Shown here in pieces: positions 21,898 through 33,775 of a stretch of 64,000 bases of DNA (the first letter of the stretch is position 1; every line of letters begins with the position of its first letter). The stretch covers positions 4,706,001 to 4,770,000 of the forward strand of contig JAMJFZ010001868.1 of the NCBI GenBank assembly GCA_026225945.1. The letters run 5' to 3'. Source of the stretch: Cricetomys ansorgei (lineage: Eukaryota > Chordata > Mammalia > Rodentia > Nesomyidae). Both the position numbers and the translations under genes were made by a program. The notes under the pieces are model-generated. The model was given only the letters and a program-made list of their open reading frames with translations, was not told the DNA's origin and ran no database searches.

Positions 21898-22508
21898 GAG
21901 ATACAAAGCTAGGTTCAGGCATAAGGACTGAATGGAAGACAGAGGAACTTTATTTTCTATGGAATTTTAAAAAATAAATTTAAATGAATTTTTCCAACTG
22001 AATTGGGTGACAAATTCTTCCTTTATTTTTTAAATTGATATTTCATTGGGTATACTAGTCACCTCCCCTCCAAGACTCTGTTTAGAAAGCAGGAATTAAG
22101 TGTAGAGTTATGTTTATAACTAATCTATCTAACTTCTTTGGGAAAAAGAGATTTTTTTTTTATTAAATAGTGCTTTCTGTAACCTCTTCCTAAACATAGA
22201 GATCTCTTCAGGGAAAAATGATCACAAAAATAGAGATTTTTTTATCTGTCTGTGCAAAGTTATAAAAGCGGAAGAGATTCATTTCATGAGGCTGTGTTGC
22301 ATAACAAATGAGCCTTATGTAACGCAAATGTTCTCTGGCCTTCACAGTTTATGACTACCACACATCATCATGAACAATTTTAAATATCCACATTACCAAG
22401 GCATCATCTCTGTGTGCTTGAATGACAGAAATTAGCATTTCTCAACATGTCCCTCAGCTATTTCTAAGAGCGCCACAGATAGCTGTCACATGAGCACTCA
22501 GAAATAAG
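21898..22508. other. Unique sequence
   Basis: No gene or repeat recognised. AT-rich until the GC-richer block that starts at about 22510. Confidence 0.5.
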
Positions 22509-22687
22509 TCTCCCTCGTTATCCTGCCTCAGTCCCCAGACACGGTGTCGGTGCCACATGCTGGCTTTGCTGATGTTGGCTGCTGTGGCATCGCCACTGGC
22601 TGCAAAGTGCTGTCCTGCACAGATGACGATGCTTGTGACCTTTACTCTGCCCTTGAGAAGAAGTACCCAGCTCTTTCTTTTTATTGA
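22509..22687 (+). other. Exon-like open reading frame, unassigned
   Basis: A GC-richer island in AT-rich DNA. A pyrimidine-rich run ending TCAGTCCCCAG (about 22528-22538) looks like a splice acceptor. The frame is open for about 59 codons from 22509 to a TGA at 22685-22687, with normal-looking codon use and a Cys/Gly/Asp-rich peptide (...GCCGIATGCK...TDDDACDLYSALEKKYP...). It has no ATG and no strong GT donor. I cannot name the protein. It could be a diverged processed-pseudogene fragment, a lost exon, or chance. An alternative minus-strand frame is also open for much of it. Confidence 0.3.
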
Positions 22688-24529
22688 TAATCTGAGAAGT
22701 TTATAATTTTACATAGAATAAGAAAATTCATGCTTTAACTTTCCATTTGATTCCACTGAATGTTAAAAATAGTAGGTATGTTGCAAAATTTACCATACTG
22801 CATGTAGATGTACTGTGAGACTCCAAGTATATTCCTTTTCAAGAAAACTTTGCTAATCTATTGATACTTGTTTTCATTTCTCAGCACTCCCACCAATTCT
22901 ATATTTAGGTCAGCATTATACATATTTAATATGATGTGGAGGCGATCACAAATCCACATCATGTCATGTCTTACCGAGGTCAGTTTTCTTGGATAGCAAT
23001 CTTGTTTGCAGCAGAGAGAAGCACTTAACAGTGTCTTGTGGTACCTTTCCTGTTTGGTGTTCCATTTCTCTAGTGTAACTCTTAAAACAGACGCATCCAT
23101 TTTTATAAAAACACAAACTATTAAGCAGCTATAGAGAAAACAAAACACATCTACTGAAAAAGTATTTGATTAAGATTTGGTCACGAGACCACCAGCCTAT
23201 ATAGGATACCTATGATTGCAATGCTGAAATTATCCTGTATACCTACATTTCGGGGGAAGATTTAGCTTGGTGTTTAAAAGGACAAAGCCAAAAAAGAAAA
23301 ATTAAACCAAACAATTCCCCACACTAATTCTTTTAGATGTAGCAAACAGTTAAAATTTGATACTTTGAGTTCACTCTCAAGCAAGATATCCTACTATATC
23401 TAGTTTTGAAATTGTCTCAAATGTCACTACTATTGCTATTTAAAGGTCTAAACAATATAAGGTATATGTGTATCTGAAGAGCAGCAGGACTGTGCGATGG
23501 AAGAATCATATTCTTCCTTCTGAGATGTCATTACAATTAGAATAGTAGTCTTTTTCTTAAAACAAAATTCATATAATGCACTTTAATATAAATGTAATCA
23601 AAACAAAGATGAACAGGATCTAAATTTAAATATATGCTATTAACTTTACAACTCTTTATGGCAAACTAATTAGAGTAAGCCTTCTAAATGTTTAATATAA
23701 TCCAAGATAACCAAGTAAAATAGTACTTGATTATTATGTGGATAAATATCTTAGTAGAAGACGATGTGAATACTTTCATGCTCTTGAGTGAGGAGGAGAG
23801 AGCTTCTTAAGTATTCCTTCTTTTTTATTCTTATCACCATACACAGGATCAAAAAGCTGAACTCATGTTATATATGATGCTATATATGAAGTCAGAAAGT
23901 AATGAATTCTAAGTGTGTGCTGGCTGGAGTTCTAAATGTCGGCTTGAATACTCTAAATCAATACCATTGACATCACCTGTTGAACGTTATCTCACCCATG
24001 TAAAACACTGATGAGCATCATCCGAGATTCTATTCTTGGTAGGAATGCCCTACACAGAGAAAGTAGTTTCCAGAATATTCTGGCTTGTTGGTGCCAAATT
24101 TAATAACATTGAACAGGCAGATTATCTCAGGAAGACAAATCCTGGTAACTTTCTTCTCAACGTCCAGGATGCAGTTGGCTGCACTTCACAGCTTATACCT
24201 TGCCTCTTCCATTCTTAACTTCCTCTGCCAAAGCTAAGTTTTGTCTATTCTCAGTAGACAGTTTGGAGCCTGGAAATAGGGGGAACCAATGATGTATGTT
24301 ATGTATGTATTGTGTTGTTAAAGCATATTGTCATAGCATTTGTTATATCTGATTTGTAAGTTTGAGGTGAGTCACTATGTGTTCTTGCTTAAATGCTGCC
24401 TTTTCTTCCTCTTGGGGATGATTTGCTTACTGAAGCCCTAGATCGTGCTGTACTACCATTGCAGTTGATAGGACCAGCTCAGTTTAGAGTTGTATGAATA
24501 GATGAGAATATATTTTTGAGACTTCCATA
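22688..24529. other. Unique AT-rich sequence
   Basis: No gene or repeat recognised in 1.8 kb. A 96-codon minus-strand frame (22858-23148) shows no domain. Confidence 0.5.
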
Positions 24530-24650
24530 CACAAGTGCAATGCATTTTGATTATATCCATGTATCCCTCCACCGTCCAAACCTCTCTGATGCTTCCCACA
24601 GGCCTCTCTTAAACTCATGTCCTCTTCTGTAATTATACTGCTTGTAGAAG
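24530..24650 (-). mobile_element. LINE-1 3' end fragment, antisense
   Basis: AATGCATTTTGATTATATCC, a CCCTCCACCGTCC-type pyrimidine block, then AAACTCATGTCCTCTTCTGTAATTA. This is the reverse complement of a rodent L1 3' terminus. Confidence 0.6.
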
Positions 24651-24685
24651 GAGAGCCTTTTATTCAGGCCTAGAACTTGAAGATC

Positions 24686-24718
24686 TATTATTTTATTATT
24701 TTATTTTATTTTATTTCA
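24686..24718. repeat. (TTTTA)n tract, B1 tail
   Basis: TATTTTATTATTTTATTTTATTTTATTT directly joined to an antisense B1. It is the complement of an (AAAAT)n-expanded SINE tail. Confidence 0.9.
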
Positions 24719-24861
24719 ATTTTTGAGACAGAATTTCTCTGTTGTAACTCTTGCTCTCCTGGAACTCATCTGTAGATCAGGCTGGCCTTGAGCTCACAAA
24801 AATCCACCTGTCTCTGCCTCCCGAGTGCTGGGATTAAAGGTGTGTGCCACCACTGCCTGGT
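24719..24861 (-). mobile_element. B1 SINE, antisense
   Basis: TTTTTGAGACAGAATTTCTC, CTCTCCTGGAACTCATC, AGATCAGGCTGGCCTTGAGC, CTGTCTCTGCCTCCCGAGTG, CTGGGATTAAAGGTGTGTGC, CACCACTGCCTGG. Near full length. Confidence 0.96.
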
Positions 24862-26764
24862 GAAGAACTGGTTATTAATAAAAGGTAAAGTTAAGTTTTT
24901 AATTTACTCAGAACCTGGGTAAAGAAGATGGGAAGATGTCATAATCACTAATTGGCCCACTCTTCAACATATTAGCATAACTTGCAGCCTTGCAGTGTTA
25001 GATCTTTCTATCTGCCCCTCAAGACACACTCCTCATCTTCTGCACACTGGCTAGAAGGCACCAGTACTCTGGGGTTGTAGGAAAAAGCGCTAGCTGAAGT
25101 CTGACAAAAAGGATTACCAACAAAAGAATAAAGAGAAGTAATAGAAGTCAGCCAGGCAGGGTATTTATTCCCTAGTTGCCTTCCATTATGTGGTCTGCAG
25201 CTGGCTCTGTCTCTTGATTGAAAGTAAATCAAGAGACCCAGCCTGTTTCTCTTACAGCATCTAACTCAACTTGATTTTCTGTCATTTCATGTCCAGTAAC
25301 TATTCCCTTTCCTTTTCCTTTTGAGTTTCAGTTAGAAAGAACTTTGTCACTGCTTGACATGATTGCAATATGTCCTGTGGTCCCTCGATAGTTACATCTT
25401 GATAAATGTGTCTTTTGTTTATAAAACTTTGTTGTATTATTCGTTTTTTTTTTATGCACCGTGATTCCTCCTGGGAGATACGCTTGCCTGTGTGTGCGCC
25501 CACACACATGTATGCATCTGTACACATACGAGCATATAGAATATATATGCACTCATTCAGGGATTCAAGAAACTCTGATTTGGTTGTATGTCTTTATCAT
25601 TCGAAGCACTGAAAGGAGCATAATCTCTGCTCTGAGGACCTCACTGTCTAAGAATAAGGGACAACACACAGGCCAGTAGCTAACATAAAAGAAGATGAGC
25701 ACTATAGGAATTGAGAAAATGGTGTGGAAACATATGTACGTAACGTTATCTGCCTAGAAGTGCCATTAAATACTTTGTAAATGTGCTACTGTTTGAAATG
25801 GTATGGAAGGACGAAAAAAGATTTTATCTTTGGATAAGGTGGTAAAAGCTGGACAATATTTAGGCTTAAAGGGTTTCACTACAGTTATAAAAACAAATGT
25901 TGAGAGCCCAGTATTAGCTTATAAGGAAGTAAAACAAGTCAAAGTAAAAAACTATTAGTAAAAAAGAAAAATGTTGATTTTTAAAAAATCATGGTCAATT
26001 TATTTCCACATGTAACCCCAAGTTTTATATGGTATATTTGGATAATTTGTTTTAGTATTCTCATCAAATTCTCTAGTTTTATATGTTTATGCTCCTAGTT
26101 TATACACTTTATACAGTTTACAGTCTGCATTCAATTTGAGCGTTATCAAAGACTACTGTTTAATAGAATATTATGTCTAGAAACATACTTTGACTCAAGA
26201 TCAAGATCATTATCAAATGAGTCACTTACTGCTATTTAACATATAGTAAAATATAGAATTGAATGATATAATTTTCTAAGGCACTTCTCCATGTTGCTGA
26301 TATAGGATTAGGTATAAATTATTTCTTAAGAAACAAGGGTAAATTAAACATAGTGCCTTTAAAAGTTTAATCACAGTACTTCCAAGCTTACATTACCTAA
26401 AACTTGCTGATGGGTGGTCCCACATTAGCAGAGTAAGTTCAGCTATCAGTGAGAGCTACAGGCTTTACACAATTAGCTTGAAACACTATGTGATAAAGAA
26501 TAGCTGTTGCTCAATGATTTTTGTTGCATGGATCAGAAAGTATAGCATCGTATAGTAAAGTAAAATATAGTATAGTAATCTATACCATTCAGGTCCCTTT
26601 AGACTTTCAACAAAGATGTTAAATAGTCAAGAAGATGATAGATTTATTAAACTAAAATAAAATTATATTTTTATCAAGAAAGACTTTGGAATACTTAAAT
26701 GTACTTCACAGGATCTGGCTACATTGATTAACTTGAATAATGCTTTTTTTTCCCCTCCTTTTGA
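24862..26764. other. Unique sequence
   Basis: No gene recognised in 1.9 kb. 25160-25310 (CTGCAGCTGGCTCTGTCTC and flanks) has the look of an old mammalian repeat that I cannot name. 26535-26585 has weak TATAGTA reiteration. Mirror frames at 25300-25679 around a degenerate CACA/ATGT stretch are chance. Confidence 0.45.
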
Positions 26765-26891
26765 TTTTTTGAGATAAAGTTTCTTTCTCTGTGTAATACT
26801 GGCTATACTGGAACTCACTCTGTAGACCAGGCTGGCCTTAAACTGGAAGATCTGCCTGCCTCTGCCTCCATAGTACTCAGGTTAAAGGCAG
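26765..26891 (-). mobile_element. B1 SINE, antisense, diverged
   Basis: TTTTTTGAGATAAAGTTTC, TGTGTAATACTGGCTATACTGG, AACTCACTCTGTAGACCAGG, CTGGCCTTAAACTGG, CTGCCTGCCTCTGCCTCC, AGTACTCAGGTTAAAGGC. The last 15-20 bases of the 5' head are lost. Confidence 0.93.
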
Positions 26892-28659
26892 ACCCTTTTT
26901 TCCCCTTTGTGTTGGCAAGAATTAAGATTTCATTTTAGTTCAGAAAACATTTGGTGAATATCACTCTGTGTTATATATTGCGCTGTGAAGGCATTTGGGA
27001 AACAGATTTTAATCCTGAGACTTACTTCATGAAGCCAGAGAGGGTGCAGCAGAAATACTGCATATTGAGTGAATTGACTGGTTGAGAATGGGTCGGAGAG
27101 CCAGGGAAATCCTAAGGATAACAACTAGATTCCACGCTTGAGTTGTGGCTGGCCATTTCCAGATGAGAGATGGGAAATGCAAGAGATTTTCATGAGACCC
27201 GCTGATACCTTGGACATAAGTAAGCATGAATTTCTGGAGAATGTGTCATAGATACTTTACTAACCTAATTTAAGAGAGAGGGGGATAGTCTATGCATACT
27301 TTGGAGATATCAGCTTACACATTCATGATATAACTGTCACCATAAGGTCAGATTTATTTTGAGATATTTGAAGTTCAACTAAGATTATATTATTTGAGGA
27401 TTCTTACTCGGAAGGGGTGGATATAGAAAGCTTAGAAAATCTAGGAAACTAATGTGATTAACCAGAAAACAGAAATGGCAATCAAAAAGAGGAAGATATA
27501 ATGAAAAGAGGGGATATGTGTGTCATTTCATGTCAAAATGTACATAGCTGAGTGTGAGTTTAAAGTTAACTCTATAGCCAAGTCTGAAACTTTGGAACAT
27601 GGCAGAAAAGCAACACTTTATTTTCCTTTCTTCGTACTCAAAAATCAGATATTAGATATTAATTCCACATTCCACATTAATATTAATGCTTTATGTCTTC
27701 AATATGATTCATTTTTATGTTCTAAATAGAATTCTATGAGAATCTAATTTTAATGGTGGAATTACACAGCCACATCTACAAAATTTTTGATGGTGATTTT
27801 TTTAGCTTAGTAACTGGAAAAGATGTTTTCTTAGTTATGAAAATCTTATTATGTAAATGGGGAAAAAGTAGAATAAGGAATGCAGATGTCCAGTGGCGTT
27901 GTACCTGGAGGCCCTAGTTCTTCACTTCTGTTATAACATTCTCTAGGGATTAAAAATGCCTTAAATGTGTTTCATCTAAAGGTGTGTATGTTGGAAGATT
28001 GGTGGTAGCATTGGAAGCTGATGGTCCTTTTAGATGTGAGACTTGGTTTATTGCAGATATGGCCCTGCAAAGGATTTATGGAATCCCAGTGTTTCTGGCT
28101 TCTGGTTGGTGATGGGATTTCTTCTTCTTGTGTGAACTTCTATTCTTTGTCATGAGGCACTTTCCAAAGCTGACAATATGTTGTGCTGACTTTCAGTTCT
28201 CAACCTGTCAGTCACATAGTGTCCTTTCATTGATAAAGCTGGAATCTCTCAGATATTTTATTACACTAACAAAGAAGACTGACATTACATTTTTACACAG
28301 AGTCTTTGTAATGGCATTGGAAAGTGTTATTTACTCTTTAATGTTCTATGTATGATAGAATGAAGATCAACTGTAATTTAATAATAATTATAGTAAAAAT
28401 ACCATAAAAAAGAGAGCTTACTAATTGTCCCACAAATACTGTAACTTTGGAGCTCTTTAAAACCACAGGGAATGATACAAAATTAATGAAAACAAGTCAC
28501 AGAGAATATGTGTATCTCTGGTGGAAAGAATCCTTTCATGGTTTCTTGTGAAACTGCCTTTTCAAGCTTCATAGCCATCTTCCTAATGGGACAAGTGACA
28601 TGTCATAAACAATCTACATAAAAGAAATACAGCTAGGATTTGAACCAGTGGGAAATGTT
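26892..28659. other. Unique sequence
   Basis: No gene or repeat recognised in 1.8 kb. Frames at 27520-27729 and 28128-28355 (69-75 codons) lack domains. Confidence 0.5.
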
Positions 28660-28900
28660 CTAAATCACTGTTGATCAAAGAAATTCAAATTAAACAAACA
28701 ACAATGATACGGTGCGTTAAATTTATCATACTTGAGTAGTTACAAAATTCATAAAAATTGCAAGTGAAAATAAAGTAAAATTTGTATTTTTCTCAGTACA
28801 GATAAGATTGTGCATTGATCTAGTCCTTTTGAATTTTTTAAGAGAAAAATATGTGAAATGTTTTTAAACTGTCATACTTCTTGCTACAGTAATATTTGAA
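28660..28900 (+). mobile_element. Possible old L1 fragment
   Basis: GTTGATCAAAGAAATTCAAATTAAA...CAACAATGATACGGTGC resembles the L1 segment after ORF2's RT domain (ATCAGGGAAATGCAAATCAAAACCACAATGAGATA in the consensus), and later AGTCC...TTGAATTTTTTA is weaker. Heavily diverged. Confidence 0.35.
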
Positions 28901-29417
28901 AATATTAAATGAGAAAAGTCAGCATGTTTCAGAATATAATTCTATTGGTAGCTATTTATAAGTATAGAATATTGTGAACAACTTTAACATTAACCATCAG
29001 CAAAAAAGTTCAAGAATTTTTTTTGCCATATTAATGATGCAAGTTTATTGAAATATAATTACATTTTTATGGGATAGAAAAACTTTATTAAAACCATGAC
29101 AGGGGCAGTATTCCATCAGAAGGTTTTCTACCTTAGACCTAATAATTTCTTTGGGGGGGCCAGGAATAACTTTGCAAATTTTGTTTCTGAGCTTTCCCCC
29201 TTATTTTCTTAAGTTTTAGTGTATATGATTAAAAAAAATATCACAAATTAGTTATATCCAACATTTAGGAAGAAAAGACAGAATTATCCAGGACCACTAA
29301 TATGGTATCAATAAACAAGTGGCTTGTTTTCAAGACAGAAAGACAAAAACCAAAGGTATTGGAGATTTGTGATAGTTTTAGGATTGAGGTTAGGGAGACT
29401 CAGTAGAAACTGAACCA
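28901..29417. other. Unique AT-rich sequence
   Basis: No gene or repeat recognised. Confidence 0.5.
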
Positions 29418-29738
29418 GGGATGGGAGTAGGGAGATGGCTTAGTGGGTAAAGCACTTGCTGTAAAAACCATCAGGACCAGAGTTCAACCCTTCAGAATCC
29501 ATGTAAAATCTGTTTACAGTAATGTAGGTCTGTAATGCTAGGACTTCCTTTTATGGTAAATGGGAGATAAAGACAGGAGAATCCTCAGAAAATTTCAGGT
29601 CAGGTAACCTCTGTACAGAGTGGCGAACAATAAAGAGACGCTTTCTCAAACTAGATGCAGGGTGAAGACTGATAGCTCAGGTTGACCTCTGACCTCTCCG
29701 TGTGCATCCCCTCTCACACACATGCGTGGACAGGCACA
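29418..29738 (+). mobile_element. B4/RSINE1-like composite SINE
   Basis: The tRNA-like head is present (GGAGATGGCTTAGTGGGTAAAGC, CCAGAGTTCAACCC), followed by a middle part (GGTCTGTAATGCTAGGACTTCC, GACAGGAGAATCCTCAGAA) and a tail (AGGTTGACCTCTGACCTC, CACACACATGCG). It looks like a complete but diverged copy. The weak A/B-box-like head gives an element, not a functional tRNA. Confidence 0.75.
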
Positions 29739-30323
29739 CATCGTTTACATCCATATGAGACACACAAAGATACCAAAGGGGAAACTAGGATGTGCCATAA
29801 GGTATCACTGAAAAAGAAAATGTTTTATGTTTCCTCAACATTCTTTCGCTGTGACAGACTTCTACAACTAAAGACAGAGTAACAAGAGAGAGAAAAAAAG
29901 ACAATTTTATTAACACAGAGAGCCTGGATCACTGGGAGGAAAACAGTTCAAGGCTATATTTTAGGAGTCATCTTTACATAGTACTTCAACAATGGAAGTC
30001 AATTTTAATAGATGACAGGACAAAGGAAACGTGGTGCCAGGTTTCTGATGAAAGGTTTTTGGTGTGAACAAAAAACACACACTACAAAGACAATTTAAAA
30101 TCTCATCTGTAAGTAGAGAAGGGATCCGACAAGTAGGGCAGGAAGACATTTGCCTTTGTGTACTCTTGTTCTGATTTTAGACAATCAAAAAGAGGCAGAG
30201 GTTTTCCTTTCATTTTGATTGTCTTTAATTCATAAACCTTCATACTTTGGGGAGAAATGTTTTGGTTTCCTTCAATCACCTGAGTGTTCTTCAAAATACA
30301 GCAGCAAGACCACATTTCCCACA
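29739..30323. other. Unassigned sequence, possibly LTR-derived
   Basis: No gene recognised. A TTTATTAACAC block at 29906-29917 and a TTCCTTTCATTTTGATTGTC block at 30204-30223 suggest an old ERV LTR on the minus strand, but I could not match a family. Confidence 0.3.
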
Positions 30324-30898
30324 TGTGGTGGTTTGGATGAGAGTGACCCCCAGACACTCATATACTTAAATTCATAGTAGGATGTGGTCTTGTTCGAGGG
30401 ACCTGTGTCACTGGGGATGCTCTTTGAGATTTCAAAAGCCCACATCAGTCTGATGGTTCTGTGGCTGAGATGGTGTCCCAGTGTCACCACTGGAAGCCCT
30501 GCATAGTTAGAGTAGATGGCCTGTGCAGGCTACCTATCCCCCATTATTAAAGGTTCTCCCCAGGGTCTTTCTCATAGATTTCAGTAAGTTTTCACTGCTC
30601 TAGATCTTCTGATCACTCCTAAATGTTTTCCAATTCTGGTTGTCTCTCCATATATTCTTTCCCTCCATTCCTCTCCCCCACTACCCTTGGTCCCTTATCT
30701 TTCTATTCACATCCTACCCTGCACCATCTGTTCCATTTTTCCTTTACCAAGATGCCTGCGTCCCCACTGGTGCCAGTCTCTCCCGGTTTGTGGACTAACC
30801 TTGTGAAACTGTAAGCAAGCCCCAGTTAAACACTTTCCTTTCTAAGCGTTGCCTTGGTCATGGTGTCTCTTCACAGCAATGGAACAGTGACTGAGACA
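30324..30898 (+). mobile_element. MaLR LTR (ORR1/MT type) with 5-bp target duplication
   Basis: Starts TGTGGTGGTTTGGATGAGAG, continues CCCCCAGACACTCATA, TGTGTCACTGGGG, TTTCAAAAGCCCACATCAG, and resumes GTGAAACTGTAAGCAAGCCCC, AGTTAAACACTTTCC, TTGCCTTGGTCATGGTGTCTC, TTCACAGCAATGGAACAGTG, ending CTGAGACA. CCACA occurs immediately on both sides (30319-30323 and 30899-30903), the 5-bp target duplication expected of ERVL-MaLR. It is longer than typical copies because of about 240 bp of pyrimidine-rich sequence (about 30505-30750) in its middle. Confidence 0.9.
30505..30750. mobile_element. Pyrimidine-rich insert inside the MaLR LTR, perhaps L1-derived
   Basis: The sequence between the two recognisable halves of the LTR is rich in CCTCTCC/CCCTTGG words and includes ATCCTACCCTGCACCATCTG and TGTTCCATTTTTCC, phrases I associate with antisense rodent L1. 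Boundaries and family are uncertain. Confidence 0.4.
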
Positions 30899-30903
30899 CC
30901 ACA

Positions 30904-31202
30904 CAATCAACACTTGCTCTGGTAGTTTATTTTTGTAGGTGAAATTTAGGGCAGATTGGAGACAGGTATATTCTTTGAGTATAAGCATACAATAAAATAT
31001 TTGAAGGAAGCAAAAAGAAGCTTACAAAAGGGAAAGGACAAACAGAAAAGAGACAAGAAAACACATGGAGTATAATAATTATATTAAGTAACTGTGTAAT
31101 GATTCGCTGGTTGGAAATGTGGTGAAGTCGCCACTACTTGCAGTCTCAGCAATGACCGTGTCTCTGGTGAGCTGGAGGATGCTCACATTCTTTTTCTCTG
31201 TT
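30904..31202. other. Unique sequence
   Basis: No gene or repeat recognised between the MaLR LTR and the next B1. Confidence 0.5.
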
Positions 31203-31292
31203 TTGTCTTGAGACAGGGTCTTCCTGTGTAGCCTACACTGTCTTTGAACTAGGATCCTTGCTCCCCACTCTCCAAAGTACCACTGTATCTGA
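31203..31292 (-). mobile_element. B1 SINE fragment, antisense, degenerate
   Basis: TTTTGTCTTGAGACAGGGTC, TTCCTGTGTAGCCTACACTG, TCTTTGAACTAGGATCC, then AAAGTACCACTGTATCTG. The middle region is largely lost. Confidence 0.8.
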
Positions 31293-32829
31293 TGGTACTC
31301 TTCATTTTGTCAGACAGTTTTTAACCGTATTTGTTTTGACATACAATTTGTTGTTATAATGATTGTGAACGAAGGAATTTATGGATACTGAAAAGAGGGA
31401 TCTCATCAAAGTCAATTTAATTATATCATTTATAAGCAATGCATTGACTTTTTATGGAGTTTTCAGTTTCTCAGATGCTGTTACCGTTTTGTCACGCAGC
31501 ACAGGAGAAGTCTGTCTAGTGTTCGTTCTGATTTGCGGTGATTTTATGCTATCGACACCTCTCGGCTCCTCACAGTGAGACATCAGGATGCTTTTGTGTT
31601 CAATTCAAACATAAACTCTTTCAGAAAATATACCATGTAATGAAATGATATCACTCATCAAATGCTCACAAAGTCAGAACTCCTTGCCTCTCTCAGGGCT
31701 CAGATTTTGAATAATTTATGTTGAAACACTAATGCATAGTGGGCACTGCTTGCTATTATCACCCATTTAGTATTTTATTCTATTTTATAATCACGAACTT
31801 ATAGAAGGGGACAGCAGTTACTGATACAAAGAATTACTATTTTGTAGTTATTTCATAGGACTCACATAGTATGCCATTTTTAACATGAACCAAACAAGTA
31901 TTTTCCTAAAATCATAATTAACCCATTATTCATAAAATGTCCATTTTCAACATCTCTTATTGTATAAGTTTGTATGGAAATGAATTTTTTTAAAATATCA
32001 CTAAATTGTCATAATTATATAATTTAAGATTCATCTAGGTGATTTTTTGCTTAAATGAAGTGACATGTTTCACTTATTACTAAATACATACTTTAATAAC
32101 CCATTCTTCAGATTTACATTAAAACCAGCTGGTTTATGTATTGAGTAGCATATTTTCCTCAAGACTCAAATAATATGGTAAAATATGATAGAAGATAAAT
32201 AAATAAATATGCCTCTAAGAAGACACATCAAAAGAGCTTTATCTGCATAATTTTTGTGTAAAGAACATACAATTCTAAGCAAAAATGTAATAGCTAGATT
32301 TTAACTTTATTATTATACTAAATATAGTATTGCTCACAAATCTTATTATTCTAGCTTACATTTTCAAAAATTTAGAAAAGCCTTTAAAGGAATTGAACCA
32401 CAGATAATTCGTTATATTATTGATCAGTAATATCTTAGAGAAAGAAGGAAAATAATATCCCTGAGGAGATTAGATCAGTTTAAACATTCTTCCCATTTAA
32501 AGAACATTTAGGCACATACTCCTCAGGAGTAAAGAGAAATGTAGAGAAATGGCGTGAACGATGCCAACGGTTATAACAAATTCTGAACTTCAGCATCTGC
32601 TCTATTATTGCATTATGACACTTTAAACATGATCCCAAAATGAGTATAAACCTGTGTTAATAGGATTTTGTAACTACTATGACTTCAAGTCTTTAATAAT
32701 CTTATTTGCTTTTAAAGTGTTTTCACAGAACAATTTTTTTTTTAATAATTGAGAAAGAGGGAGGTTGAGGAGCACAAAACTTAGACAACATTGTGTGATG
32801 AAAAGTTTCCCCTTAGTCTTCACTTACCC
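31293..32829. other. Unique AT-rich sequence
   Basis: No gene or repeat recognised in 1.5 kb. Very AT-rich between 31900 and 32760. Confidence 0.5.
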
Positions 32830-33270
32830 TGATTCTACCTCACTTAGGTCTTTGCATCGGTTTTCAACCCTTTTGTTTGAATGTCGGGTATAGGACTCTG
32901 CTGGTCAATGGAATTAGGAGGAAGTGACTCTGAGCCAGTCTATACCAAGGCACCAGAAGACTGTGCTCTGTTTGTTCTCTGATAGTGCTTTTGTGAAATA
33001 TCAACATGAACAAAATGTGCATTTGTAAACTCACCAGTTCCAAGCAGAAGATGAGAGAAAATGGAACAGAGACATCACTAGCAACACTGAGCTAAGAGCA
33101 GACGCCTCATAGCCTGTATTACAGAGTGAGACCAACTGAGATCCAGCTCTGTGAAATTCTCACGCTACCTGTGTACATGTGTGAGTGAAACAGATCCTTT
33201 CTTTCTAAATCTGCTAATATGCTTTAGTGTTTGCTATGCACAATGTAACCATACTTAACTGTTACAGCAA
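32830..33270 (+). mobile_element. MLT1 LTR (older MaLR)
   Basis: Head TGTTTGAATGTCGGGTATAGG, CTGGTCAATGGAATTAGGAGG, AAGTGACTC (consensus: GACCAATGGAATGTGG...GGAAGTGAC), then GATGAGAGAAAATGGAACAG, ACTGAGCTAAGAGCAGACGC, TGAGACCAACTGAGATCCAGC, GTGTGAGTGAAACAG and a tail AGTGTTTGCTATGCACAATG. Fits an old MLT1 subfamily in sense. Confidence 0.7.
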
Positions 33271-33599
33271 ATTTCTTTGGGAATAAACCAGAAACAGAAT
33301 AAACATTGTATTCTTGTATTAATGTTGAGTTATCCAAACAATAACATAGTCAGAACACTAACCAAAATGTTTTTCAAAGTCAAATTTTTTTATTTGCATG
33401 AATAAGCATTAAGTATCACCATAAATATACTATGACACTAAGAATCTCAAATTTCACTGACGAAATAGTTTGTAAATTTATAAATGCATTGAAAATGAAA
33501 CAAATAATTTTTTAGGGAAACAATAATTGTGTTTTTTACGAAAAAGTGAAATTACTATATCAAAATGTCTAAAAACGTATTTTTTATTAAAATGTAGAG
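33271..33599. other. Unique AT-rich sequence
   Basis: No gene or repeat recognised. Confidence 0.5.
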
Positions 33600-33775
33600 T
33601 AACAGTCTTGGCAATTGTTTCAAGTGCTCCTTGAAAGCAAACTCTCAGACCACAAAGATATTCAAAAGTCAGGAGAGTCTGGAAGGAGTGGAGAGAGGAG
33701 AAACAGTAGTCAGGATGGATTATATGAGAGAAGAATAAATAAATTAATAATCAAAGTAGAAAATAATAAAAAGTA
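33600..33775 (+). mobile_element. Possible rodent L1 3' end
   Basis: A purine-rich GTCTGGAAGGAGTGGAGAGAGG block, then GTCAGGATGGATTATATGAGAG and AGAATAAATAAATTAATAA, typical in form of rodent L1 3' ends just before the A-tail. Only the tip is present. Confidence 0.45.

Noticed and set aside
29418..29500. tRNA-like head with A/B-box resemblance
   Set aside because: Belongs to a SINE; no cloverleaf with intact acceptor and anticodon arms.
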